Positions 43,205-51,646 of a stretch of 64,000 nucleotides of DNA are shown one piece after another; position 1 is the stretch's first letter; the number at the start of each line of letters is the position of its first letter. Under the pieces are notes generated by a model. That model did no database searches. It saw only the letters and a list, made by a program, of their open reading frames with translations, and was not told the DNA's origin. Made by a program: the position numbers and the translations under genes. Source of the DNA: CAVZCK01 sp963798805 (GTDB lineage: Bacteria > Pseudomonadota > Alphaproteobacteria > Rhizobiales > Rhodomicrobiaceae); contig CAWCVC010000010.1 in NCBI GenBank assembly GCA_963798805.1, positions 1,550,001 to 1,614,000 of the forward strand. Direction: 5' to 3'.

Positions 43205-43354
43205 TCAGCGATCCTCGCCTTTCGGCGCGTCGCCAGCCGCCTTCCGCGCTCTGGCCTGGGCCTTGCGTTTTTTCAGATTCTCGCGCAGTTCGGCGGCAAG
43301 ACGCTGCTCGCGCTCTTTTCTCGCCGCCTGCTTTCGTGAAGGTTCGTCGGTCAA
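43205..43354 (-). CDS. Small basic protein downstream-type of murA locus
   Basis: A predicted 49-residue, strongly charged protein, rich in Lys, Arg, Glu and Ala, starting from TTG at 43354 with GAGGCGGG about 5-12 nt upstream. Small highly charged proteins of this type are often found beside murA in Rhizobiales. The frame is open back to 43471 with no plausible homology there. It would form a single amphipathic helix. Function unknown; call rests on codon pattern and position. Confidence 0.5.
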   Translation of the reverse strand: MTDEPSRKQAARKEREQRLAAELRENLKKRKAQARARKAAGDAPKGEDR

Positions 43355-43606
43355 GGTCCCGCCTCTGGAAATGAAAGTCTCGCCCTTAGATTGGGAGGTA
43401 CCAAGGACAGCCCATCGCCGTCCGCCCCCATTATTCTCGAAAGTCGACGATAAGACTTGCAAGCTCCGCATTCCAGGGCGGCGTGTCGGTCAGCTGCGGC
43501 TTTCGGTTGACGGAGCCCCGCAACTCTTGTCTATTCGCCACCTGCGTGGCACAGTCCGCACGATCGGTATGGCTCGATCTGCATTGCGATATGGGCCGCC
43601 TCCTCC

Positions 43607-43681
43607 GCCGCAGTAGCTCAGTGGTAGAGCGCACCCTTGGTAAGGGTGAGGCCGAGAGTTCAATCCTCTCCTGCGGCACCA
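43607..43681 (+). tRNA. tRNA-Thr (GGT)
   Basis: A full cloverleaf with 7-bp acceptor stem GCCGCAG/CTGCGGC, D-arm AGCTCAGTGGTAGAGC, anticodon loop TTGGTAA giving anticodon GGT, T-arm with GTTCAATC, discriminator A and encoded CCA. It lies at the boundary between the core genes and the accessory region to the right. Confidence 0.96.
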
Positions 43682-44039
43682 GAAAAACTCCTGGAAAATC
43701 AGTCTTTTATAGGTTCGTCGGGCGGCGAAGCTAAACGCTCGGGGTGCCGTTCGCAGGTTCCGCGAACCTGTGTGACCGGTTTTCGCGAAAAGCTTCCCCG
43801 TTATGGACGCTCAACCTGTGGGGGGCTTCAGCTTTTTTTACACGCTGTCGGCTCGCAATAAAAAAGATTCGTTGCGTGACAGTAGCTTAACCTTTCCAGC
43901 GCGGTCGGCATGGGGGGCGACGTGTAGTTAAGTTTTTCGGGAGGGTTGACGAATGTGCATTGTTGTGAATGCGAGGACGTCAGTCTGCAAACGGAACGTC
44001 CTCGCATGTTGAAACTGTGTGAAAAGGAGATTCCACACG
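43682..44039. other. 358-bp region after tRNA-Thr with inverted repeat
   Basis: No gene is supported. The stretch has an AT-rich run of T near 43828-43835, a TTGACG-like -35 at 43946-43951, and a perfect 12-bp inverted repeat (43969-43980 with 43996-44007). A strong AAGGAG ribosome site near 44024 lies inside a small GTGTG/CACAC hairpin ahead of the 44040 gene. Confidence 0.6.
43969..44007 (+). promoter_or_regulatory. 12-bp perfect inverted repeat upstream of small gene
   Basis: ATGCGAGGACGT and its exact reverse complement ACGTCCTCGCAT are separated by 15 nt. It lies 32 bp before the 44040 start, so it could be an operator or an mRNA leader hairpin. No poly-T follows, which argues against a terminator. 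Confidence 0.5.
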
Positions 44040-44297
44040 ATGACGATCTTAGAGTTTATCAGGAGCAATGGGAAATTAAATTTCCCAGAGCTGGAAAACA
44101 AATTCGCCGGTGATGGAGAAGGATGGATCTGGGACTCACTCCATGACCGCTGGAAGCGATTGCTGACGGAAAAGGAAGCAATTTGGCTAGATAAATACTT
44201 CCCGTATCCTCACCGGGACTATAAGAGATTACCGTTAGGTATAGGTGTGGGGATCGATAAAGATGGAACGTGGTGGCTTATAAAGCCATCTTTGTAG
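44040..44297 (+). CDS. Hypothetical protein, 85 aa
   Basis: I do not recognise this 85-residue acidic-to-neutral protein. It starts MTILEFIRSNGKLNFPELEN and is rich in aromatic residues (six Trp). The ATG at 44040 is preceded by AAGGAG at ideal distance, and the codon use is AT-richer than the core genes, which suggests foreign origin. A strong terminator follows directly. It is convergent with the HTH-regulator gene. Good translation signals and the terminator support a real gene. Confidence 0.6.
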   Translation: MTILEFIRSNGKLNFPELENKFAGDGEGWIWDSLHDRWKRLLTEKEAIWLDKYFPYPHRDYKRLPLGIGVGIDKDGTWWLIKPSL

Positions 44298-44306
44298 AGA
44301 AATGAA

Positions 44307-44336
44307 GAAGGGCGACCCAAAAGGTCGCCCTTTTTT
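44307..44336. terminator. Bidirectional rho-independent terminator
   Basis: AAGGGCGACC, a CAAAA loop, GGTCGCCCTT and a T tract. On the other strand the same stem is followed by T residues from the AAG-rich flank, so it can serve both convergent genes (44040 and 44782). Confidence 0.8.
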
Positions 44337-44782
44337 CAATTCGGCTCCCAGCCCATAAATTGGCTCAACGCGCTGCGGCTCTCCGCCGACAACCAATTCC
44401 ATTTTCCCCTTTCCGCCCAATACGCCCGCATGCCCTCGACCTGCTGCCGGCCGAGGGCAAAATCCGCTTCATCCCACCCGACCGCGCGCTGAGACGGCTC
44501 CTCATCGCTTTCCTCTTCAGCGGATTCCCCTTCGCTCGCGATGGGCGCGGCCATGCCCCAACGCATCGCCACCGTCGGCTCATGAAACGGCTCGGTCGCC
44601 CCGATAAAGACGATCCCGCGCGCTTCTAGCGCCTCTTTCAGCTTTTGCGCCGTCGCGGCGTGAGGCTTCCGGCCCGCCTCCATGCGCACGATGGCGTTCT
44701 TATCCACCCCCGAAATTGCTGCCAGCTCCCGGATGCCGAGCCGGAGCAAGGCCCGCGCCATGCGCAATTGGTCGCCATTCAT
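44336..44782 (-). CDS. XRE-type helix-turn-helix regulator
   Basis: A 148-residue protein with an N-terminal Cro/CI-type helix-turn-helix (about 1-60; LRMARALLRLGIRELAAISG then NAIVRMEAGRKPHAATAQKL). The continuation LEARGIVFIG is common in small XRE regulators of mobile regions. The C-terminal part is Glu/Ser-rich, then Trp-rich, of unknown fold. The ATG at 44782 begins the HTH directly. It is divergent from the small gene broken by the IS21 element, and may regulate it. Confidence 0.8.
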   Translation of the reverse strand: MNGDQLRMARALLRLGIRELAAISGVDKNAIVRMEAGRKPHAATAQKLKEALEARGIVFIGATEPFHEPTVAMRWGMAAPIASEGESAEEESDEEPSQRAVGWDEADFALGRQQVEGMRAYWAERGKWNWLSAESRSALSQFMGWEPN

Positions 44783-45060
44783 TTCGCACCCATTGTCTTC
44801 TTTTATTTGGAGTAATAGAGTACCATGTATGCGAAATGAGCGCTTTGCATGGGGGATGTCAAGAATGGGCTCATACTCATCCGCTCTAGCCAGTGCCGAG
44901 GTACTGCTCGACAGCGCCACCAACCTGCTGATCGACGCTGCGAGCGTGCTGCACGATGCCGATGATCGCGGGGGGGCGCAAGAGTGTCGCGCGACATGGA
45001 AAACTGCCCCCTTGGCGACGCGAGGAATTGCCCCCCTCCTCGTAGCTGAGGAGCCCCTTT

Positions 45061-46362
45061 ATGGACAGAGAACAAATCGCGGAAAGCCCGTCGTGGAGTG
45101 ATCCACGGGGGCAGGCGATGAAGACGCCGGACGACGTCGAGACTATGTTGCGGCTGAAGGCGTGCGGTTGGGGTTTGAAGCGCATCGCGGCGGCGCTGGG
45201 CTGCAGCCATCATACAGTGAAGCATTACGTGGCGGCGGGCGGCGTCGTGCCGTTCAAATCGCCACAGCGCTCGAAGACACTGGACGGGCACGAGGACTGG
45301 CTGCGCGAGCAATTCATCAGGCATCGCGGCAACGCCGATGTCGTGCGCCAGGATCTTCTTGCCGAGAAGGAGCTGGCGGTCAGCCTGCGGACGCTGCAGC
45401 GCGCCGTTGCGCCATATCGGCAGGCGCTCAAGGCCGAGGCCTTGGCGACGACACGGTTCGAGACGCCGCCGGGCCGGCAATTGCAGATCGACTTCGGCGA
45501 GCGGCTGGTCGAGATCGGCGGCACCAGGCTCAAGGTCTTCGTATTCGTGGCCACGCTCGGGCATTCGCGGCGACTGCATGTTCGGGCGTTCCGGCACGAG
45601 CAGCAGGCGAGCTGGTTCTCAGGGTTGGAGAGCGCATTCACGACCTTCGGCGGCGTGCCGGAGGAGGTGCTGATGGACAACCCGCGGGCGCTCGTGGCGC
45701 GTCACGACGCGGTAAGCCGCACGGTCCAGTTCAACGACAAGCTGCTGGCGTTCGCCAGGCATTGGGGCTTCACGCCCCGGGCCTGTGCGCCGTACCGGGC
45801 GCGCACGAAGGGCAAGACCGAGAACGGCGTCGGCTATGTGAAAAAGAACGCCATCGCCGGGCACGCCTTCGCGAGCTGGGAGGCGTTCGAGGCGCACTTG
45901 GCCAAGTGGGAGCGGGAGGTCGCGAACGTCCGTGTGCATGGCACGACCGGCGAGGCGCCGATCGCCCGTTTCGAGCGCGACGAAGCGCACCGGCTTAAGC
46001 CGCTTGGGAGCCGGCCGCCGTTCGGCGCGTTGCGCGAGCTGTCGCGGATCGTCGGCACCGACTGCGCGGTCGAGATCGACACCAACAGCTACTCCGTGCC
46101 GTGGCGCCTCATCGGCGAGCGGGTCGCTGTTACGCTGGCCGCCGGCGAGGTGCGCATCCGGCATGGCGTGCGCGAGGTCGCTGTCCACCGCCAGGCGGAA
46201 GGCCGGCGCCAGCGTGTCGTCGACCGCACGCACCTCGACGGCGTTGCCGGCCGCGATGGCGCTGTGCGCAGGCAGGCGATCGAAGTGGCTCCGGTCGCGC
46301 CTCCGCCAACGCTGCTGCGGCCGCTTGCCGAGTACGAAGCCGCCATCGGAGGGAGCTTCTGA
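45061..46362 (+). CDS. istA: IS21 transposase IstA
   Basis: DDE transposase of 433 residues. An N-terminal helix-turn-helix (about 25-65; LKACGWGLKRIAAALGCSHH) is followed by the integrase core with the first Asp in LQIDFGERLVEIG, the second in EVLMDNPRALVARHD and the Glu in KTENGVGYVKK. A C-terminal beta-rich Mu-like domain includes SYSVPWRLIGERV. GAGGAG precedes the ATG. Its TGA overlaps the istB ATG (TGATG at 46360-46364). Confidence 0.93.
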   Translation: MDREQIAESPSWSDPRGQAMKTPDDVETMLRLKACGWGLKRIAAALGCSHHTVKHYVAAGGVVPFKSPQRSKTLDGHEDWLREQFIRHRGNADVVRQDLLAEKELAVSLRTLQRAVAPYRQALKAEALATTRFETPPGRQLQIDFGERLVEIGGTRLKVFVFVATLGHSRRLHVRAFRHEQQASWFSGLESAFTTFGGVPEEVLMDNPRALVARHDAVSRTVQFNDKLLAFARHWGFTPRACAPYRARTKGKTENGVGYVKKNAIAGHAFASWEAFEAHLAKWEREVANVRVHGTTGEAPIARFERDEAHRLKPLGSRPPFGALRELSRIVGTDCAVEIDTNSYSVPWRLIGERVAVTLAAGEVRIRHGVREVAVHRQAEGRRQRVVDRTHLDGVAGRDGAVRRQAIEVAPVAPPPTLLRPLAEYEAAIGGSF

Positions 46363-47213
46363 TGCCGCGAGCCAAGAAAGCGCCCGACGTTCCGACCGAC
46401 AAGCTCGACGCCATGCTGGCGCGATTGCAGCTCGGCGGCATCCGCGATCAGCTTGACAGCCTGCTCGATGAGGCGGCGCGGTCCAACCTGTCGACGCGGG
46501 AGACGCTCGCCCTGCTGTGCGAGCGTGAGATCGCGCGTAAGGATCACCGCCGCATCGAGATGGCATTGAAGCTGGCTCACTTTCCGGCGGTGAAGGAGCT
46601 GTCGGGCTTCGACTTCGAGGCGCAGCCCTCCCTCGATCCCAAGCAGATCCGCGACCTGGCCGCCTCCCGCTGGATCGCCAACGGCGAAAACGTGCTTCTG
46701 CTCGGCCCGCCCGGTGTGGGCAAGACGCATCTCGCGATCGCGCTCGGCCGCGAAGCAATTCTGGCGGGCTACTCGGTACAGTTCACGACAGCAATGGCGC
46801 TGGTCGCAGGCCTCGCCAAGGCGCATGGCGAGAAGCGGCTTGACGAGAAGCTGGTCGGCTTCACCAAGGCGAAGCTGCTGATCGTCGATGAGCTTGGCTA
46901 TCTGCCGCTCGAGCCCGACGCCGCGCATCTGTTCTTCCAGCTCGTCAGCCGCCGCTACGAGACCGGCGCGATGCTGATAACCTCGAACCGCAGCGTCGCC
47001 GAGTGGGGCACGGTGTTCGCCGACCCCGTCGTCGCCACCGCCATCCTCGACCGGCTCCTGCATCACAGCCACGTGCTGACGATCCGAGGCGACAGCTATC
47101 GGCTGCGCGCCAAGCGAAGGAGCGGACTGATCAAGCCGCCCGCCGGTGACGGCCTTCCGGTCGGCTCCGCCTCCCTCCACGCCGTCACCGGCAACCACCA
47201 ACCAACTTCGTGA
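46362..47213 (+). CDS. istB: IS21 helper ATPase IstB
   Basis: AAA+ ATPase of 283 residues related to DnaC, which assists IstA in target capture. The Walker A motif is LLGPPGVGKTHLA near 109-121, Walker B LLIVDELGYLP near 170-180, and sensor 1 ends in ITSNRS. Starts at ATG 46362, overlapping istA. The C-terminal tail (LPVGSASLHAVTGNHQPTS) is a short extension beyond the usual family end. Confidence 0.93.
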   Translation: MPRAKKAPDVPTDKLDAMLARLQLGGIRDQLDSLLDEAARSNLSTRETLALLCEREIARKDHRRIEMALKLAHFPAVKELSGFDFEAQPSLDPKQIRDLAASRWIANGENVLLLGPPGVGKTHLAIALGREAILAGYSVQFTTAMALVAGLAKAHGEKRLDEKLVGFTKAKLLIVDELGYLPLEPDAAHLFFQLVSRRYETGAMLITSNRSVAEWGTVFADPVVATAILDRLLHHSHVLTIRGDSYRLRAKRRSGLIKPPAGDGLPVGSASLHAVTGNHQPTS

Positions 47214-47434
47214 ACCCGAGTGGGGGCTGTTCTTCATGACGCAAAGGGGGTAGTTCCGGATGTCGTTTGACACAAGAGATAAAGGCCCTCGCCGAAAGCT
47301 CCGAAAGCGCCCTCGAACGGCTAAGGCGCAAGCGGCTCACCGCCGAAGCGGATGAGAGCGGGGAGGCGGGCGAATGACGGCTTTGCTCTGCGGCTCACTC
47401 TGCGCACCGATATTACACCAATGGCGAGGCTGAG

Positions 47435-47542
47435 ATGAATCGAACGTCGGCCGTCATTCTGCTCGTCGCGCTATTGGCGCTCATAGCCGCCGGACAGACC
47501 GAAACCGGGCGTAAGCTGATCATGCTGCTGCTGTGGAATTGA
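47435..47542 (+). CDS. Small membrane protein, 35 aa
   Basis: A short frame starting ATG at 47435 with GAGG about 7 nt upstream. The product has one hydrophobic helix (about 6-20, ending ALIAAG), a polar bend, and a second short hydrophobic tail (LIMLLLWN). It is on the plus strand after the interrupted gene, 57 bp away, and could have been in the same operon before the IS21 insertion. No family recognised; support is frame, ribosome site and hydrophobic pattern. Confidence 0.4.
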   Translation: MNRTSAVILLVALLALIAAGQTETGRKLIMLLLWN

Positions 47543-47625
47543 CCCGACGCGGGAGGCAATTTGAGGGATTGCCTGAGGGGTGGCTCAACGTAGATCAGCG
47601 GACCTCACGGTCCCGCCCAATCTGA

Positions 47626-49482
47626 TCAGCCGCTGAACAACCTGGAGATCCGCATCCATAGGGACGTCTTCCCTTTCCGCAATGGAGGAGGAGCGCTCCT
47701 TGGGCTTGCGGTCGCCGGGATCGCACCACCATCGTTCGACCGCACTTGTCCTGCCGGACTCACTTGACGCATCTTGGGCTCGGCCCCGCTCCGTTTTGAG
47801 CCCGGTTCGGCTGGCGCATGGAGTTTCTGAGAGCTCGCCGCTGCAGGCCGACCTTTTCCGTTAGGTCCGTTAACAGATGTAACGGATGCCCGAGCGGGCA
47901 ACTCGACGCGAGGAGCTTGTACCTTGGGCTTAGCCCGCGTCCGCTGCTGATGTGCCTCGGCAGCCTCGCGCGGGGTCGTGCGCATATCAATCTGCGCGGG
48001 ACGAACGGTCGACGTATCCCGAGCCTGATGCTGTTGTCCTTTCTTAGAGCCAGAAGTGAATGCGTCAAGCAAGCTGTGGTCCACTGCGAGAACTCGCTTA
48101 GCGCGCGTCATGGCCACGTAAAACAGGCGAATTTCGGCATCCGGGATCGCCTCGCCCTCTTTAAGGCTCGAACTCAGGAAGTCGGGCGCGAGCCTAACGC
48201 TGTGCCATTCACGCCCCTTCGCCTTATGCGCGGTCGAAACGATCATATCGGCCGTGCGCTCCTCATGATGCGCCTGCGCCAATCCGGCCCATAGGCGACG
48301 TTCGCCATATTGCTCAACCAGCCTGACGAACATTCTGAGTTCCTCGCCTTCTTCGGTCTCAGCGAAGGTGAGAACCTGGCCCCAATTTTCGAAGCCGAAA
48401 AACTCAGGGGTTGTCCCGCCGCGTCCGGCCTTTAGTTCGAAGACGTCGCTGACCAAGCGCTTCAATTCCTCGACGCCGCCGATCACATAGGGTTTTCGGC
48501 CATTCTCAAGGGCGCCGAGAACCTCGCTAATCACCGCCGCATTCGTGCGGGCCAAGACCGTGCCCCCTGCATTCTGGTCGACAATGACGCTATTGATCGA
48601 CTGCGTTCCGAGCAGCGTCTTCTTTTCACCGAGAGCGCGAAGAACCAATGATGCCGCTTGGGCGATAACCGGCCCGAACCGGAAGGACTGCGTCAGCCAT
48701 GCATCTTCGGCGCTAGGCATTTCGTCCATCGCATTGATTGCGCCGCGCCATTCGTAGATTTGCTGATGGCGGTCGCCCACATAGACGATTTGCGCCGCTT
48801 GATCGTTCAAGACGCCCAGCACGACCTGATTGGTATCTTGGGCCTCATCGAGGAGGATGAAATCAGCGTCCAGCTTCGGCCGATCCAGCGCCCAAAGCTT
48901 CAAATACCCGTCATGGCCTAGCGGAATTCGATCCTTACGGTCAATCATGCGTGACCATAATTGCCGGGCAGCGATCAGCGTCTCGGCTTTGACGGTCGAA
49001 ACAATCTCCTTTGGCACGCCTAGGAGGCGGCCATGCTGGGGAACGTGAGAGATCGTCGGCTTCGTGTCGGAGCCCTGACAGAATTTACGCAGTGTACCGA
49101 GCGTGAGGTGGGCGCGCTGAACGCCGGTGAGACGAAGCGTTTCGTCATAAAGGCGATCCGTAAGATCGAGCACTTGCGCTAATTGCTTCGCCCCGATGCG
49201 TTCCTTCATTTTACCGGAGGAAAAGCGATAAGCCGCCTGCACCGTCCGCCAGGCGATCGAATGCGTCGTGCGACAATCGACAGATTTCGGGAATTTGCCA
49301 CCGGCCTCGTCAGCAATCGACCGATTGAAGGCAAGGTAAATCCCCCGGCTCGGCCGCGAATGCGCCAGCAATGTCAGAGTGGTCGTTTTGCCGGCGCCGG
49401 CGAACGCCGTGATCTTAAGTGATCGGCCGGTCTTAAACTTTTCGAGTGCAATTAGCTGCTCGTCGGTGGGCTTCACCATCAC
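47626..49482 (-). CDS. Superfamily 1 (UvrD/Rep-like) DNA helicase
   Basis: A 618-residue SF1A helicase, ATP-dependent 3'-5' DNA unwinding. Motifs in order: Q-motif PTDEQLIALE (5-14), Walker A AFAGAGKTTTL (26-36), motif II FILLDEAQDTNQ (near 210), motif III VYVGDRHQQIYEWRG, motif IV LTQSFRFG, motif V STAHKAKGREW, motif VI LFYVAMTRAKRVL (near 455). The compact core resembles FBH1-like helicases. The last 130 residues form a disordered Pro/Ala/Ser/Lys-rich tail ending in MRISRLFSG. Same strand as the four genes to the right; separated from the next by 193 bp. Confidence 0.88.
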   Translation of the reverse strand: MMVKPTDEQLIALEKFKTGRSLKITAFAGAGKTTTLTLLAHSRPSRGIYLAFNRSIADEAGGKFPKSVDCRTTHSIAWRTVQAAYRFSSGKMKERIGAKQLAQVLDLTDRLYDETLRLTGVQRAHLTLGTLRKFCQGSDTKPTISHVPQHGRLLGVPKEIVSTVKAETLIAARQLWSRMIDRKDRIPLGHDGYLKLWALDRPKLDADFILLDEAQDTNQVVLGVLNDQAAQIVYVGDRHQQIYEWRGAINAMDEMPSAEDAWLTQSFRFGPVIAQAASLVLRALGEKKTLLGTQSINSVIVDQNAGGTVLARTNAAVISEVLGALENGRKPYVIGGVEELKRLVSDVFELKAGRGGTTPEFFGFENWGQVLTFAETEEGEELRMFVRLVEQYGERRLWAGLAQAHHEERTADMIVSTAHKAKGREWHSVRLAPDFLSSSLKEGEAIPDAEIRLFYVAMTRAKRVLAVDHSLLDAFTSGSKKGQQHQARDTSTVRPAQIDMRTTPREAAEAHQQRTRAKPKVQAPRVELPARASVTSVNGPNGKGRPAAASSQKLHAPAEPGSKRSGAEPKMRQVSPAGQVRSNDGGAIPATASPRSAPPPLRKGKTSLWMRISRLFSG

Positions 49483-49675
49483 GCTCTACCGGGTCGCGCA
49501 GTATTTTCCTCTTAATCGATAGGACAGTAAATTTCGCCGTTAAGAATTTCTTGGACCGTTAGGCTCATTAGGTCAATTCAAAAGTCTTTTTCGAGCGCCA
49601 AAGATGAGCCAAGGCACATTGAGCAGACTTCCAACTAACGTCGCTTTGTGATTCATCAGCGTGTTTGCCTGCGGT

Positions 49676-50887
49676 TCACGTGTAGAACGCGATCTGATCC
49701 AGGGTGAGCAGCGCCTGCAACCCGCGAGTCTGTGTGTAGCTGCTCGCTTCGGCCGCGCCATGTCCAACCGCGTGACGTGACCCTGCGGTTCCGGCAGAAC
49801 TGGTTGGATCAAAGTCGGCGAAGGTGTTCCGGCGTAGATAGCGGCCGAACGCCTCCGGCAATAGAAGCGTACTTGGCGCGCCAGCCTTCTTTTCTGCTGA
49901 TGCGACAGCAAATTCCAAGAGTTCATCAACCTTTCTGGATTTCCTCTTCCCATGCGATGCTCGATGAGCGCTCGCCAAAACGCCTTCGATTTCGGTCAGA
50001 ATAATCTTGATTGCAGCGATGGGATCCTTTTCGAGAAATGCCCGAATAGCCGACCTCAACAGTGGTTCCTTCGAGACAAAGTGGGGCTTACGGATCCAAC
50101 GGTTGAACATCCGCTGCAGCCGCTCCGCTCCGAACCTCGCAACCAGCTTTGCCTCCACATCCTGAAGAGGGAACCCAGCTTCGCAACAAGCCGCAAGCTC
50201 GCGGAAATCACCCCCAAGTATTTCCACAAAGGGGAACCAGCCAGCGGCGACCAACCGCCCGAACGTGAGTTCGTCAGCAATCGTATCGTATAGGTGTCGA
50301 TATTTCAGTGTGCGATAAAGGGTGCCGAGCCTTGTGTTAACCTCGTCGAGCGACAGGTTGCCGTCCGGATTGAAATCAAAAAATAACCCGAAACGCCAAT
50401 CCTGACGCAAGATGCATATTATACGATCCGTTGGCTGAATTTTGACCGCAGGGAACGCTAGGGCAACGACATCCGCGATGTCATTTTCAAAGATGGCCAT
50501 ACCGGCCAATACGTCGCGTTTCGCCATCATTTTAATTGCGATGGCGGCAGTATCGACCCAAAGTTCGGCGCTGTTATCACGGTGAATAACCAGCAACACA
50601 TTATTGGCGTCACCCAGGCGAAGTGTGGCGCCTGTCTGCTGAACGGAGTGCGAGATGACCGAATTCAGACTTTCCACGATCCGGTGAAAGGCGGGCTCGT
50701 CTGAGGTGATGGCAAGCTTCGTCCAGACCATGATCGCCTCACCCGGTTGAGCAGCCGTCGCCGCAATACCAGAGAGTTCGACATTCATGAGCTGGATTGG
50801 CCTGCCAGAATTCTTAATCAAAGCAGCCGGTCGCTTATCTTCGATTGGCGGTGAGCTGCTTAACTCGGCCGTTGCTCGTTCACTCAT
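49676..50887 (-). CDS. Unrecognised protein with HEPN-like C terminus
   Basis: A 403-residue protein of no family I can name with confidence. The first 280 residues are mixed alpha/beta with no motif that I recognise. The C terminus has RHAVGHG (Arg 371, His 376; the R-x4-H pattern) followed by AAEASSYTQTRGLQALLTLD. This strongly resembles the end of HEPN-type RNase domains in abortive-infection and toxin proteins. Whether it is catalytic is unknown. The gene is flanked by the SF1 helicase and the ParA set on the same strand. Confidence 0.55.
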   Translation of the reverse strand: MSERATAELSSSPPIEDKRPAALIKNSGRPIQLMNVELSGIAATAAQPGEAIMVWTKLAITSDEPAFHRIVESLNSVISHSVQQTGATLRLGDANNVLLVIHRDNSAELWVDTAAIAIKMMAKRDVLAGMAIFENDIADVVALAFPAVKIQPTDRIICILRQDWRFGLFFDFNPDGNLSLDEVNTRLGTLYRTLKYRHLYDTIADELTFGRLVAAGWFPFVEILGGDFRELAACCEAGFPLQDVEAKLVARFGAERLQRMFNRWIRKPHFVSKEPLLRSAIRAFLEKDPIAAIKIILTEIEGVLASAHRASHGKRKSRKVDELLEFAVASAEKKAGAPSTLLLPEAFGRYLRRNTFADFDPTSSAGTAGSRHAVGHGAAEASSYTQTRGLQALLTLDQIAFYT

Positions 50888-51229
50888 CTCGCCTCTCCGA
50901 TTTTCTTAACCCGATTAATGCGCCGGCCAGAGCCGGACTTTCAATAGGAGGAATTTAGGGAGTCACAGTATTTCGAACAGACAAGGCACAGCTACATCTC
51001 GCCCCTTCGAGCGGTCGGAATTTAGTGGAGGTGGCAGCTAAGCTCGCGGGGGGAATTCAATCCTAGACGCACCAACCGAGTGATCCGTTGGGGATTGTTT
51101 TGGCCGGTCGCCGCTTGTAGGATCGCCACGCTGGAAATCGGGCATAATAATGCCCACGCGGACGCATCAAATCAGCCTTCATCGCAGCCTCAGCGCGACG
51201 GACTATCCGCCAGTCGCCCTTAGTACTTG
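50888..51229. other. 342-bp non-coding stretch in the accessory region
   Basis: I see no supported gene on either strand. AGGAGGAATT near 50946-50957 resembles a ribosome site but leads into no sizeable frame. The gap separates the 135-aa gene from the HEPN-like gene and should hold the promoter of the latter. Confidence 0.5.
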
Positions 51230-51637
51230 CTAATATTTCGAGCCCGAGATTATACCCACCTGACGTTTTGTGGCTGCGTTCTTCGGCTTCTTAGCCTCCG
51301 GCGCGGCCTTCGGTTTGACAGCGGGGATCATGCGTTTCGAGGCAAGATCTTCGATGTGTCGCATGATCTCCGATTTGGAACGCATTTGAAGATCAGGACG
51401 GTGTTTATCCAGCTTGTTGAGGATGGTGGATCGATCTGCGTCAGAGGCTTCGGTCAGAAATTGAGCAAATGCCGGATAAGCACCTGCCTGATATATCGAT
51501 CGAAGTAAAGGCAACTTGATGCCTTTAACGAACTGCGCCGTGTACCATTTCCGCAGCAGGTCCGCTAGCGCGCCTTCGCTCTTTTCGGTTACCACTGCGA
51601 GGCGCGCCGCCGCCTGAGCTGCTTCCGAAACCTTCAT
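51230..51637 (-). CDS. Hypothetical protein, 135 aa, partner of ParA-like ATPase
   Basis: A 135-residue basic protein, mostly helical. KVSEAAQAAARLAVVTEKSE opens it, then a helical middle (LADLLRKWYTAQFVKGIKLP; AFAQFLTEASDADRSTILNK) and a disordered Lys/Pro/Ala-rich tail from about 105. It starts 9 bp after the ParA-type gene, so it is almost certainly cotranscribed with it. It is not a ParB by eye, since no KorB/Spo0J motif is seen, but a small basic protein beside ParA is the position of a partner or DNA adaptor. Function unknown. Confidence 0.6.
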   Translation of the reverse strand: MKVSEAAQAAARLAVVTEKSEGALADLLRKWYTAQFVKGIKLPLLRSIYQAGAYPAFAQFLTEASDADRSTILNKLDKHRPDLQMRSKSEIMRHIEDLASKRMIPAVKPKAAPEAKKPKNAATKRQVGIISGSKY

Positions 51638-51646
51638 GGAAGTACC

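Larger units (their letters stand above)
44985..47272 (+). mobile_element. IS21-family insertion sequence, complete
   Basis: About 2.29 kb with istA and istB. Terminal inverted repeats: the left end TGTCGCGCGACAT...CTGCCCCCTTGGCG and the right end complement TGTCAAACGACAT...CTACCCCCTTTGCG align over some 33 bp. The flanks carry the direct repeat CAAGAG at 44979-44984 and 47273-47278, a 6-bp target duplication in the IS21 range. Both genes look intact, so the element is probably recent and active. Confidence 0.92.
44865..47377 (+). pseudogene. Small gene split by the IS21 element
   Basis: Left part 44865-44984 reads MGSYSSALASAEVLLDSATN onward; right part 47279-47377 ends at TGA 47375. If the element and one copy of its 6-bp duplication are removed, the two parts join in frame (CAA GAG, then ATA AAG) to give a protein of about 73 residues. 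It ends in a charged helix rich in Glu, Arg and Ala. GGGGGA precedes the ATG at 44865. It is divergent from the XRE regulator. Its function is unknown. Confidence 0.7.

Noticed and set aside
45619..47273. Minus-strand frames opposite istA and istB
   Set aside because: IstA and IstB motifs, inverted repeats and target duplication fix the coding strand.
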